A stretch of 64,000 bases of DNA from Chaetorhynchus papuensis (Eukaryota; Chordata; Aves; Passeriformes; Rhipiduridae). Below the pieces are notes generated by a model. The model worked only from the letters and a program-made list of their open reading frames with translations. It did not search any database and was not told the DNA's origin. Of this stretch, positions 52,901 to 60,600 are shown piece by piece. Numbering within the stretch: position 1 is the stretch's first letter; every line of letters begins with the position of its first letter. Made by a program: the position numbers and the translations under genes. The stretch covers positions 248,001 to 312,000 of the forward strand of contig VWYX01000725.1 of NCBI GenBank assembly GCA_013396525.1, in the 5' to 3' direction.

Positions 52901-54644
52901 TGAAAACAAGATAAACAAGTGGTCAATTTACATTCAAAGCTGACTCCACCTAAAAGTAATTCTGTAACTGGAATTTGAGAATCTCAGCTATGAGGAAAGG
53001 CTGAGAGAGCTCTAACTGCTTAGCCTGGAGGAGAAAAGGCTCAGGGGCAGAAATCTCACCAATGCACATAAATACCTGAAGGGAGGAGGCAAGAAGATAG
53101 AGCCAAGCTCCTTTCAGTGGTGCCCAGTGACAGTTCAAGAGGCAATAGGTACAAAGTAAGAATGGACATCAGAAGAATCCTGGTTGTTTTTTTTTTTAAA
53201 CTGTAAGGGTGACAAACCACGGGCACAGGCTGCCCAGAGAGGCTGCAGTTTCCACCCTGGGAGATATTCAAAAGCCAACTGGACATGGTGCTGGACAACC
53301 TGCTCTAAGTAGCCCTGCTTGAGCAGTGGGGTTGTATCAGATGACCTCCAGAGGTCCTTTCAAATCTCAACTATTCTGGAAATTATTAATTATTTTTCCA
53401 GAGGAAAAGCTAAAAAAATAAACACACACAAACATGACAGAACAAATAATTAGGAAGCAGTGTTGACCATGGCATTTTTATGACTACTTCGATCAATGAC
53501 TTAATTCAGAAAACAGAAATACGGTTCTAACAAAAATAATAGTTCCACTTTAGAGGGGAAAAAAATTCAATTTAATACAAGTAAATTATTATAAAATTAA
53601 TTCCTAAGTTTTAGAGGCTATTTTACAGGAAGTCAAACATCTGGGGAATGGAAAGAACACAGCCAACTACATATTCTGTTCAATTAAAAAAGGTAATTGG
53701 GATGCAGTAAGAATTTCCACATCAGTATGGTTCATAGCATTTCAAAGTCTGTACACACGGATCCACACAACTCAGAAGTTTTAATTACTTTTGAAGCTAT
53801 CCAATAACTTGAAGCCAAAACAGACCATGTGGAATCACTGTTTTGATGTTTTTCAGCAACTTACTCGTGGGAGTGTACAGCTTAACTTAGGCTTGTCTAC
53901 AATCCCACTTAACTGTGTCAAAAGCGAAACCAGAAGTTGAAACACGTCTTTGAACTTCATCAACAACTTGCCTTTTGTTCTGTTACTACTGAACAAGGTA
54001 GGCAATACAGATCTCAATTTGAAAACTGTAAACTAGCTGTCTTATCCTTTAACCTGTTAGAATCCACTTTTTTTTTTTTTCCAAGTGTCAAGTAAGACAT
54101 CTGCATGGCATCATTTGATGAATTCAAAAAATTTTTATTTTTTATCTAACTCACAGAACATTGAAGAAAGAGTTCCAAAAAACTCCAACACTAATCAAGG
54201 AACAATGGCACTATGACATTTGTGATGATATTATTTTTGTGAAACATTTAAGCAAAACAAAAAAAAAGCTGCAGAATTTTTTTTTTTTTATATATTTCAC
54301 ATATTAAAAAGTATTAGATAATTCCCAACTGCCAGTATAGGTAATATCACTTCAGAATATGGTAAAGAATTTATTCAGTCCTGAGTAAAAGAAAGTTTTT
54401 ACTTTGTGCTAGGTTTCCAAGTTTATTTTTTACTCTAAAATAGAAAATTTCTGATTTCTTCTTGTAAGTAAAAAGTTTATCACATACCTGTTGTGTGTTT
54501 CTTTGTGACTGTAAACTGGACTGCAGCCTTCTCAACAGTGGAACACCATTCCTAGACAGTCTTTTAAGCAACCAGTAACTGTGCACTCGTTCAACAAAAT
54601 GCTTCTTTCGCTGAATGGCCACCTGATTCATAATCTTATTTAAT
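13896..54644 (-). CDS. BRD1: BRD1 (BRPF2), C-terminal ~730 codons in 11 exons; 5' part outside the window
   Basis: BRD1 is a scaffold subunit of nuclear MYST acetyltransferase complexes (HBO1/KAT7, also MOZ/MORF) with ING4/5 and MEAF6; it reads chromatin and directs histone H3 acetylation. Seen here: eleven GT-AG exons, joined 54644-54488, 47679-47548, 43815-43687, 42750-42438, 41657-41397, 38212-37724, 22659-22524, 21342-21215, 19327-19218, 16929-16775 and 14079-13896. They total 2194 bases, in frame to a TAA stop, with no frameshift or internal stop. Domain order is ING/MEAF6-binding region, bromodomain, coiled coil, long-isoform segment, basic stretch, PWWP. The C-terminus (SDFSDID) and the PWWP stretch VVWAKCSGYPSYPAL point to BRD1 rather than BRPF1 or BRPF3, as I recall those paralogues. 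The start codon, PHD fingers and promoter are absent and should lie upstream, beyond position 64000. Exon numbers are window numbers (W1-W11). Confidence 0.95.
14080..16774 (-). other. BRD1 intron W10-W11
   Basis: A 2.7-kb intron with a gtatgt donor and a tgttacag acceptor. I see no repeat or nested gene in it. Confidence 0.85.
16775..16929 (-). CDS. BRD1: BRD1 exon W10: central PWWP domain
   Basis: 155 bases in phases 0 to 2. It reads IIDPKMPRVAGHHNGVTIPV, then PPLDVLKIGEQMQTKSDEKL, then FLVLFFDNKRS. The DPKMPR and LVLFFDNKRSWQW motifs (the latter completed by W11) are hallmarks of the BRPF PWWP domain. The acceptor is tcttacag and the donor is gtatgtt. Confidence 0.95.
16930..19217 (-). 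other. BRD1 intron W9-W10
   Basis: A 2.3-kb intron with a gtaagct donor and a tcttacag acceptor. It contains one plus-strand solo LTR (18399-18999). The rest is unremarkable AT-rich DNA. Confidence 0.85.
18399..18999 (+). mobile_element. Solo LTR, avian ERV type, antisense to BRD1
   Basis: About 600 bases from TGCTGGTTTTAGCATGGATA to GGGGTTAAACCATGACA, with TG...CA ends. The TTTATCTCAACCCACGAGTT stretch near the 3' end and the final motif match the LTR at 25176-25738, while the middle differs, suggesting a related but distinct subfamily. A GGGAGGGGAGG purine run lies near 18616. No retroviral genes are attached. Confidence 0.75.
19218..19327 (-). CDS. BRD1: BRD1 exon W9: start of PWWP domain
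   Basis: 110 bases in phases 2 to 0. The joined frame reads EVGHSSMWISTDAATSVLEP, then LKVVWAKCSGYPSYPAL. The first PWWP strand and the aromatic-cage region (VVWAKCSGYPSYPA) are present. The family's PWWP motif appears here as PSYP, as is normal for BRPF proteins. In the family this domain binds nucleosomal DNA and methylated H3K36. The acceptor is gtttttag and the donor is gtaagct. Confidence 0.95.
19328..21214 (-). other. BRD1 intron W8-W9
   Basis: A 1.9-kb intron with a gtaacta donor and a gtttttag acceptor. No repeat or nested gene was recognised. Open frames near 20.0-20.4 kb have no recognisable signature. Confidence 0.85.
21215..21342 (-). CDS. BRD1: BRD1 exon W8: linker before PWWP
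   Basis: 128 bases in phases 1 to 1. The joined frame reads SSFSLPKCGKGKPALIRRHT, then LEDRSELISCIENGNYAKAA, then RIAA. The acceptor is tttgtag and the donor is gtaacta. The segment is closely conserved with mammalian BRD1 and precedes the PWWP domain. Confidence 0.94.
21343..22523 (-). other. BRD1 intron W7-W8
   Basis: A 1.2-kb intron with a gtaaaac donor and a tttgtag acceptor. Nothing else was recognised in it. Confidence 0.85.
22524..22659 (-). CDS. BRD1: BRD1 exon W7: serine-rich linker
   Basis: 136 bases in phases 2 to 2. It encodes LSNGFGDESKERALDD, then RKVEPRRRCASESSISSSNS. The acceptor is tgctgcag and the donor is gtaaaac. RRRCASESSISSSNS is a conserved basic and serine-rich stretch of BRD1, and RRCAS resembles a basophilic kinase site (inference). 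It is separated from W6 by the largest intron in the window, 15,064 bases. Confidence 0.93.
25176..25738 (+). mobile_element. Full-length solo LTR, avian ERV type, antisense to BRD1
   Basis: 563 bases from TGTCCTGGTTTCTGCTGGGA to GGGGTTAAACTACA, with TG...CA ends. It has a TATA box (TATATAAA, about 25440-25447) and an ATTAAA at 25609-25614, then a CCCACAGGTTTC block and a G-rich stretch, as in the LTR at 18399-18999. No internal retroviral sequence and no clear target-site duplication was seen. Confidence 0.8.
31565..31625 (+). mobile_element. CR1 LINE 3' tail fragment
   Basis: A short match to the conserved CR1 3' end: GGCTTGGACTAGATAACCTT, then CTCCTTCCAACCCAAACTGT. Upstream CR1 sequence is not recognisable. 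Confidence 0.6.
31970..31995. repeat. A26 homopolymer in intron
   Basis: Uninterrupted A run on the plus strand. No adjacent SINE or retrogene was recognised. Confidence 0.9.
37724..38212 (-). CDS. BRD1: BRD1 exon W6: long-isoform segment plus constitutive basic region, with alternative 3' splice site
   Basis: 489 bases. Spliced at the upstream acceptor (ttttcag, before 38212) it begins GDKSPPKLEPSDALPLPS and includes NPEQSKLYKRVKFDNE, DVNRRTSILFCKSKS and NTETQPTSPQLGTKTFLS. An internal AG at 37829-37830 (tctgtag) can serve as a second acceptor, so that translation continues at VLPRLETLLHPRKRSRS. The difference is 384 bases, 128 codons, in frame. In mammals the corresponding choice separates BRD1-L from BRD1-S, with an insert of about 131 residues (from memory). 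HPRKRSRS is a candidate nuclear-localisation signal. The segment is rich in serine, proline and charged residues and is probably disordered. The donor is gtaaat. Confidence 0.94.
40896..40919. repeat. (AAAT)n microsatellite
   Basis: About six AAAT units in the intron between W5 and W6. Confidence 0.85.
41265..41305. other. Assembly gap (41 N)
   Basis: A run of N within the BRD1 intron, about 90 bases from the donor of exon W5. No exon appears to be affected. The true gap length is unknown. Confidence 0.99.
41397..41657 (-). CDS. BRD1: BRD1 exon W5: coiled coil and acidic linker
   Basis: 261 bases in phases 2 to 1. The joined frame reads VDRLLNPANRAHMSLEEQLR, then a coiled-coil-like stretch with LEKLDL, then the strongly conserved CAMKSSGSRSKRAKLLKKEI, then an acidic tail ending EQDGEEE. 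The acceptor is gacttcag and the donor is gtaagatt. Its last base, G, can join either of two acceptors in exon W6: with GA it gives glycine (long form), with TC it gives valine (short form). An assembly gap sits about 90 bases downstream in the intron. Confidence 0.95.
41658..42437 (-). other. BRD1 intron W4-W5
   Basis: A 780-base intron with a gtaagat donor and a gacttcag acceptor. Nothing else was recognised. Confidence 0.85.
42438..42750 (-). CDS. BRD1: BRD1 exon W4: remainder of bromodomain
   Basis: 313 bases: 104 codons plus the first base of the next. It starts VPDYLDHIKHPMDFSTMRKR and ends QPFSWED. The ZA-loop tyrosine and the PMDF motif are intact. The acetyl-lysine-binding asparagine is present in NCMKYNAKD, about codon 48 of this exon, and helix C continues through AAVRLRDQGGVVLRQARR. 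Nothing suggests loss of acetyl-lysine binding. The acceptor is tccaaag and the donor is gtaagat. Confidence 0.96.
43045..43310 (+). mobile_element. CR1 LINE 3' end, antisense to BRD1
   Basis: A 5'-truncated copy beginning near GACAAGAGGACATGGCCTC, with the CR1-typical AGGTTGGATATTAGGAAAAA, then GGGAAGTGGTGGAGT, then GACTGGACTTGATGATCTTG, and the terminal GATTCTATG. No coding sequence survives. Confidence 0.85.
43338..43356. repeat. (CA)n microsatellite
   Basis: About nine CA units, 28 bases after the end of the CR1 copy. Confidence 0.9.
43687..43815 (-). CDS. BRD1: BRD1 exon W3: start of bromodomain
   Basis: 129 bases, 43 whole codons, phase 0 at both ends. It starts VKIEQVTMELQLIPFTVLLR and ends ARIFAQPVNLKE. 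The acceptor is tctttag and the donor is gtacat. LLRSVLDQLQEKD is the Z helix of the bromodomain. IFAQPVNLKE is the start of the ZA loop, where RIF takes the place of the WPF shelf of BET bromodomains, as is usual for the BRPF group. Confidence 0.95.
44855..44867. repeat. G13 homopolymer
   Basis: A run of 13 G on the plus strand, directly after a T run, about 120 bases before the recognisable CR1 start. Confidence 0.85.
44985..47375 (+). mobile_element. Long, decayed CR1 LINE with ORF2 remnants, antisense to BRD1
   Basis: About 2.4 kb on the plus strand. The 5' part carries remnants of the CR1 endonuclease (ETWW-like near 45065, LLGISTTLTS-like near 45350). The middle carries reverse-transcriptase remnants: NYQPVNLTSVP near 46030, NLVAFYDGV near 46180, YLDFSKASDMVP-like near 46240 (in another frame) and SGAPQGSVLEP near 46420. 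The 3' end is the CR1 tail ending ATTCTATG near 47370. Frameshifts and stops (for example TAG near 46335) make it inactive. Sequence between the endonuclease and reverse-transcriptase parts appears deleted near 45890. It is the retrotransposon's own gene remnant, not a host gene. Confidence 0.88.
47548..47679 (-). CDS. BRD1: BRD1 exon W2: charged helical region before the bromodomain
   Basis: 132 bases, 44 whole codons, phase 0 at both ends. It starts REDDEEMQALKEKLKYWQRL and ends with the basic run IRKREKLKREQ. The acceptor is tttctcag and the donor is gtaaac. The highly charged, leucine-spaced sequence predicts a long helix. In the family this part lies between the PHD module and the bromodomain and contributes to ING/MEAF6 binding. 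Its length matches mammalian BRD1 as I recall it. Confidence 0.95.
50240..50539 (+). mobile_element. CR1 LINE 3' end, antisense to BRD1
   Basis: A 5'-truncated CR1 copy: GACAGGACAAGGAGCAATGA, then TTAGATTAGATATTAGGAAG, then CACTGGAACAGGTTACCCAG, then CAAGGCCAGGCTGGGCAGGG, with terminal CCATTCTGTGAGTCTGA. A short residual open frame has no function of its own. Confidence 0.9.
50548..51080 (+). mobile_element. Probable solo LTR of an avian ERV, antisense to BRD1
   Basis: A block starting TGTACCTAG, just after the CR1 tail, and ending AAAAGGCA. It contains two CCAAT-type boxes (50882-50886; inverted at 50901-50905), an octamer ATTTGCAT (50928-50935), an ATTAAA at 51006-51011 and then a TGTGTCTGGCTCTTAATTTT stretch typical of an LTR R/U5 end. 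It resembles an LTR type seen in bird genomes. The 5' limit is least certain. The flanks (TCCAA and TCAAT) are similar but not an exact duplication. Confidence 0.55.
52975..53380 (+). mobile_element. CR1 LINE 3' end, antisense to BRD1
   Basis: A 5'-truncated copy with GAGGAAAGGCTGAGAGAGCT, then GCCTGGAGGAGAAAAGGCTC, then GGCTGCCCAGAGAGGCTGC, then GATGACCTCCAGAGGTCCTT, and the terminal CTATTCTGGA. A T run around 53190 interrupts the body. The middle differs from the other copies, so it is probably another CR1 subfamily. Confidence 0.88.
54488..54644 (-). CDS. BRD1: BRD1 exon W1: region after the PHD module
   Basis: 157 bases. The first base completes a codon from the upstream exon; then 52 codons begin LNKIMNQVAIQRKKHF and end QSQRNTQQ. 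The acceptor is ttttag and the donor is gtatgt. The stretch HSYWLLKRLSRNGVPLLRRL is strongly conserved in the BRPF family and begins the helical region that binds ING5 and MEAF6 (family knowledge). It is the most upstream exon visible. In mammals the preceding exon carries the whole N-terminus. Confidence 0.95.
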
Positions 54645-57600
54645 CTAAAACATGGAAAAACTGATATTGTATTTTGCACAACAAAGCATAAAACATATTT
54701 ATCTATGGAAGTTAAACATCACATATATATGAATGCATACTGTAAAACCAGAAGTAATCACTATGTTACGAATTTCTTTCAGTAAGATCCCTTCCAGTAC
54801 AATTTTTTCTGAGCAGTAAATTGCAACCAAATACATCTGCTTGACACTGCAGTTTCTACCAAATACATTAAGATACTTTATAAAGCTAAAGGGAATAAAT
54901 TTTTTCATAATCATTGTTGGAAGAGCAATCCCAGATTAGGGCTGAGAATAAAGCTTTATGTGCACTTCAGAATAATTTTCCTATTGAAAATGAAATCAGA
55001 TAAAAAGCTCCAAATCACTATGAAAATCATCAGATCATTTATTGCCATCTACAGAAAAAATTAGTAGTTTATTTTACAGACAATACATCTTCAAACTTTT
55101 TGCATAAAAGCATGCAATGGAAGCCTTGTATTACTCTATTAATATTAAACTTTTGACAAATAAACCAAACAAAAAATATAAAACACAGGAACAATTATTA
55201 TTTTACCCCACACATACGATGAAAATAACCAAACAGAGAAGACACAACTGAGGATGATATACAGTTAAGCGAACTCTCTCAACCAAAATCAATCTGTATT
55301 TTCTCCAAAGTTGCTGTTTAACAAATGCAAATACTCTACTCATATACTCATTTGCAAATACTCTAGGAAAGTGCTGCATGAATATCATACACAACAATAC
55401 TGATTCCTGTTTTTCAAATAATGACGTTAGATAGATGTCCAAGTCTCAAACACAACACTGGCCTCTCAAAATTTATATTCAAAAGGAAGTTTATCTGAAA
55501 CAAATCTTCAGCTTTCTGAGCCTACAGTTTAAAATTACAGCAAAATAAAAGTTAGAAAAATGTTAATGGTTATAGAATAAAAATATTTTCTCTTTGCATG
55601 ATAATGCTGGCATTTGTAACTGGTGGCAACTCTTGTATAATTAACACAAGATGCCCCAAGGTACCGACCACCTGTATTGCTAGAGATTGTTCCTTCATTT
55701 GGGGGCAGGGGTGAACTGGAAAGAGAGCTGGATGTAAAACAGTTACAGAAAGGATAATAACAATGAAAAAAAATCTGTTAATTCTTCCCTCAGAATATTA
55801 CTACCCATAGCAAAACTCCACAATCAATAGTAGGGGGTTTATCAGATATTCTCCAAAATTTAATACTAAACCAGGCAAGTGTTAATTCAAGAAGTGTCTG
55901 ATTTGTAGAGCAGTACCATGAGACATTTAAACAAAAATCATGACTGTATATACATACTAATACTTTTCTGCTTTTCCCCTTTTAGTATTAGGAAGAAAGC
56001 AGTTTTGCAGGTAAGTGATAAAAGCTAAGTAGTCAAAACACCTCAAGAAAACATAAAGTTAGAAATAAGCCTTGGGTAAAATTATTTCTAAGAATATCTG
56101 GGAAAAATAAATATTTTTCGGATTAACATACAAGTGAATGTACCCTGAGTTCACCAAAGGTCATCTATCCTCAGAGTTTTTTTGGGATGTGTAGAAGATA
56201 AGGTGCAAAAGGTCTACTCAGTGCTACAGTAACTATAGCTAAAGTTTTCAGTCATCACCAGGCAAAGGCAGAGCAAACCCAGGTTTTCTTCAAAATACAG
56301 GGCCACTGTGTCCTTTGGTTCCTCAATGACACTTTTTCAAATTAATAACTAAGCTAGTTAGGCATTCTCGAAGATTTCTAGCTTAACTTAAAGATTAGAA
56401 TGTCTGCAGATGGACTTCAGACTGTCTTGTACATCTTTCACTGGAGGGCAGACAGGCTCCAAAAAGATTTACTCAATGCAGAACAGATGTGACCCTACTA
56501 AACTTCAAACAACCTAATTACAATTAATTATAGAACGCAATCAGAATCAAATAATTACTTTCACAAATCTCTTGGAAACAGTAAAACCTACTGAACCATG
56601 TCAAAAAAAGCACAGCCAAATGCACACCTATTTGAAAAGATCAGAGAATCATAACATGAAGAAAGGTGCCTTGGCTTCAGGCCCATCAGATGTGGCAAGA
56701 CTAAGCAAACATCTTTAACTACAGCTTTAAGTACATTTGCCAATTCACATAACGAACCAGTCTCTTCATATATAATTATAATAGCAAAGTGCTAAAATAA
56801 GCTTAAGAAAGATGTTCACAGAAGACACTCTCCAACTTTCAAAATATAAATAAACAGACGGTAATTTGGAGTGCAGAAACTACTTAACCAGGGGTTGGAA
56901 ACTACTCGTCCCCCGCTTTCCACTCCAAATTAAACCAAGTATTTAAATTAAACACCACACATGGGTAGCAGCAATATACTTCTCAAAATACAGAGGTCTG
57001 AAATGCTTCATGTGGCAGGTATCTACAGAGTCTACACTATGAACTTAGTGCTAGGAGGATGTTACATCTGCTGTTAGATTCTAACAACCCACTACCTACA
57101 TCACAGCTCTTTAACCATCCTTTTGCTTAGTCTGATACTTCCAGGCAGACTTTAACTGCCCCAAACACTTTAAATTTTGACAGGCAATACAACCATTTTG
57201 GGGAAGTGAGACAATGCTGCTGTAGAACTCTAGAAGTCACACAGATCGGGTACTGATTTAGAAGGTCCCACCACTTAAAGGAATGTGCCATGCATTCCAC
57301 TTTCCTTTTTTTTTTTTCCCCAACAAAGATGTTATAAAAAAAATACTGAAGAATAAAAAAAAAGGGCATGTATTTGGGCCACATAAGGGAGAGCTCTTGA
57401 AAGATTTCATCATTTTGCAATGCAGGATCTGACTTGGACGTGACAGGATTAATTGCTACACTACACTGACAAATCCCCAATGCAGAGGCAAGGCTTACAG
57501 AACTTAAGGCACCTCCCAGAACAACAGAAAACAGCTCAACAAAGACATTTTTTTGCTAAGATATCAGTCCACACTAGAACTTTTTCCAGTATAAGCATGT

Positions 57601-60600
57601 CAAAAAAGAACAGCTTTCTGTATTATTTTCTAATGGCAAGTCAACCATACCAACTACTGGGAGAAAAAATCATAATTTTCCCTCAACTTACCAGTTGTTG
57701 AAAACAAAGTACATTGACAGAGGAATTTGAAAATTCTTAAAGAGGTGCCTGTGTTCCAGTGATATTCAGTGACTGCTGCTATCTAACTGGTCTCATAAAA
57801 GAAGCATTAGGTTTCAAGCTGACGACCACTGCAGCCTTTTGATGGTTTGGCACCAGCAGTCATACTGATTCTTGGTTTTGTTTTTTTTAGAGCTACATGC
57901 CAAAACTACACAGATGACAAAAACATTTTTCAGAACAGTTTCAATTGTGTCACAGTCAACTGAGTGAGCCAGTACTACTTCCCTTCCTCAGCCCCACAGT
58001 GTAAAAACTGATGTGCACTACAAACAGGGATACATACAATTCCCTGCTTGTGGGAAAGGTCCCTTTTGAACTGAACCTTTGAAGCAGCACCTACAGTCTC
58101 GTGCTCACATGGAGACATTTGATAGGTATCTACTCTGTAAAGGGTGATACACTTAATTCACTGGTCAATGCATTCAGAGAGCTGAGTGTGTTACTCCATC
58201 CTTGTTTCCTCACCTTTTAGATGCATTCTAAATGCATAAAATAAACTTTATCAATGTAAGAGATGTGCTTTTAACATATTAGCAAATCTCACAGCTGCCT
58301 TCTTTGGCTCATGACTTCCTTCCTTTCCCATTTTCAGTTACATATCACTGTGGCAACTATGGCAACTGGCTACAGGGAAAAGTGAAACCAGTATTTTTGG
58401 TAACCAACGATGTGGCAGTTTAACCTAAGAAAGCCAATGAGAGATAATCAGTCACTTTTTGTATCAATTATCACTCACCACTGCACAGATACTCTTTTTA
58501 ACCCCAGAGGAATTATTTTCATATTACAATACCTCAAGATTCTTAAGTTTTTGAAATATAAACTGGAAGGAACATTTTCTTAAGTATGTGATTTTGACAA
58601 CATTACTAGAGTAACTCAAGCACAAAGAACTTAATATAAAAATCTGTATTAATCAAATACCCAAAGGAAGATCAAATACCCATTAAAACCAAGCAATTTT
58701 TAAACATGAACAAACCCTAGTATTTTTAATTACCATACTTGTCCTGAGTGTCCAGTTTTATCAGTTTGTTATTTTGCCTCGTTCTTTATCCAGCATAGCA
58801 GTACTAAAGGTACACACAACACAGGAAAACTGTATTATACTCTGTAAATTTTCATCCAGTATCACTCACATACCAGTTTCTCTTGACCTATGGTAATATC
58901 CATTAACAACCAAATTATGTTCCTCTTTACTGAGCAAATAAAATACCCCTATTTTCCCACACAAAGATTGCAGAAATGTTTCTAAAACGTGTCAAAACAA
59001 AATGTAAAAAAATCTGTATTGAACAAGTTGCAACAAAGTAAACTGAGTTTCCAGAACACTGGAATTTTCAAGCCTTGTTCAGCAGACTTCCACAAAATAT
59101 ACTGAGACTTTTAGGAAGCAGAAAAGACACAAGACTTCCCTACAGATAATTACAGTAATTCCAAAGACACTTACTAGAAGAAATTAACATAAAACTAGAA
59201 TAAAAAGCTATGGAAGAATTTATTTGGGGAATTAGAATTAATTCTGGAGCCTTACCAACTACTCCTCCTAGCTCCATACTAAAAAAAAATTCAGTTTTTG
59301 AAGATCAGAATGCCCACCTGGACAGATGAAATTCTCCCTACTCTTGTCATGGAAAACCTTTGGCAGCAGCTGCTTATCGAAGTGTTTGTAACACTCATCT
59401 TTCAATATACTTTTTTTTTAAAACAGTGAAGAAACACAACTTTGTTATCCCATTCCTCAATGAAAGATAAAACTTACTTTATGACTTATTAACTTAAAAA
59501 TAATAAAAAAACCCCACCTCAAACTGTTCTGACTGACTTGAAAGACAACACAGGTAAATGAATAACTATGTAAAAATCAGAAACCATCTGCTTGTCTTTA
59601 TTTCCTTTTGAAAAAGGATAACATTCCTTTAATACCAAGCAGAAGTCAGCTACATGCCTAACAGAGTACATACCAAATCCTGGAAAAACTGAAAAAGATT
59701 TCATTTAAACTTCTCGGCAACACAAGTCTGCAGAATCCCCATGAAACAAATACATACTTTCCTAATTAGAACTGCTTTCCAGATTTTATTCCTTTTTGTC
59801 TGTTATGTTTTAAAAGTCTAGCTACTGAATTTCCTAGGTTGAGAGTCCAACAGCATATATTTTATCTACTGTTAAATAGATACATTTTCTGAAGCCTGAA
59901 AGTCTCTCCAGGTTCCTATTCTTTATTCAGTATTTACTGGTATTTAAATAGTATTTGATTTGGAATGCACATGTAGGGAGCACTTTGTCTTGTTTACATG
60001 ACTGTGAAACCCCTGTTTTTCTATTTGAGCAAACAGCTTGTAAAGTTTTGCTTTGACAAGAGAAAGTAGAACAGTGAACTTAAGAGGCAAGAAAACATTA
60101 TTATTTCAGTTAATTCTCTGTTAGCTATAACAGGTTATCTTCTTCCTATTCTAACAACGAAGTTTGTGATATTCCAAAACTTCGGATAAGAAAAAAAACC
60201 CCAAAACAATAAATAAAATAACAAAACAGATCCAAACCCAAACCAAACAATGAAACCCCCCCCCCACCTTGTCACACTGGAAAAACTCTTCTCAGAAAAA
60301 TTATACGCACGCATTTACTTCTGCCAGCTCCTATACACATGTAATGACCACATGACTTTGAAATCTAATAGCAAAAGGCTAAATTCACATCAGATTAATC
60401 AAAAATCACCTTTCGATCTGTAATAAGAAGAAATCTCAGTATTTATCTTCTAATCTTTGTGCACTCTGTAACTTGATCATAGAATAAAAAAACCCTGCCA
60501 GGATACAGCTCTTCAGACAATGCATTCTTTAGATGTTTTGCTATGGCTCAAGTCACAACACCCTCTAATTGCCATAAAACCAAAAAAATTAATGGGAAGT

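Larger units (their letters stand above)
47680..54487 (-). other. BRD1 intron W1-W2
   Basis: A 6.8-kb intron with a gtatgt donor and a tttctcag acceptor. It contains a CR1 tail (50240-50539) directly followed by an LTR-like element (50548-51080), and a further CR1 copy (52975-53380). About 47.7-50.2, 51.1-52.9 and 53.4-54.5 kb show nothing recognisable. Confidence 0.85.
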
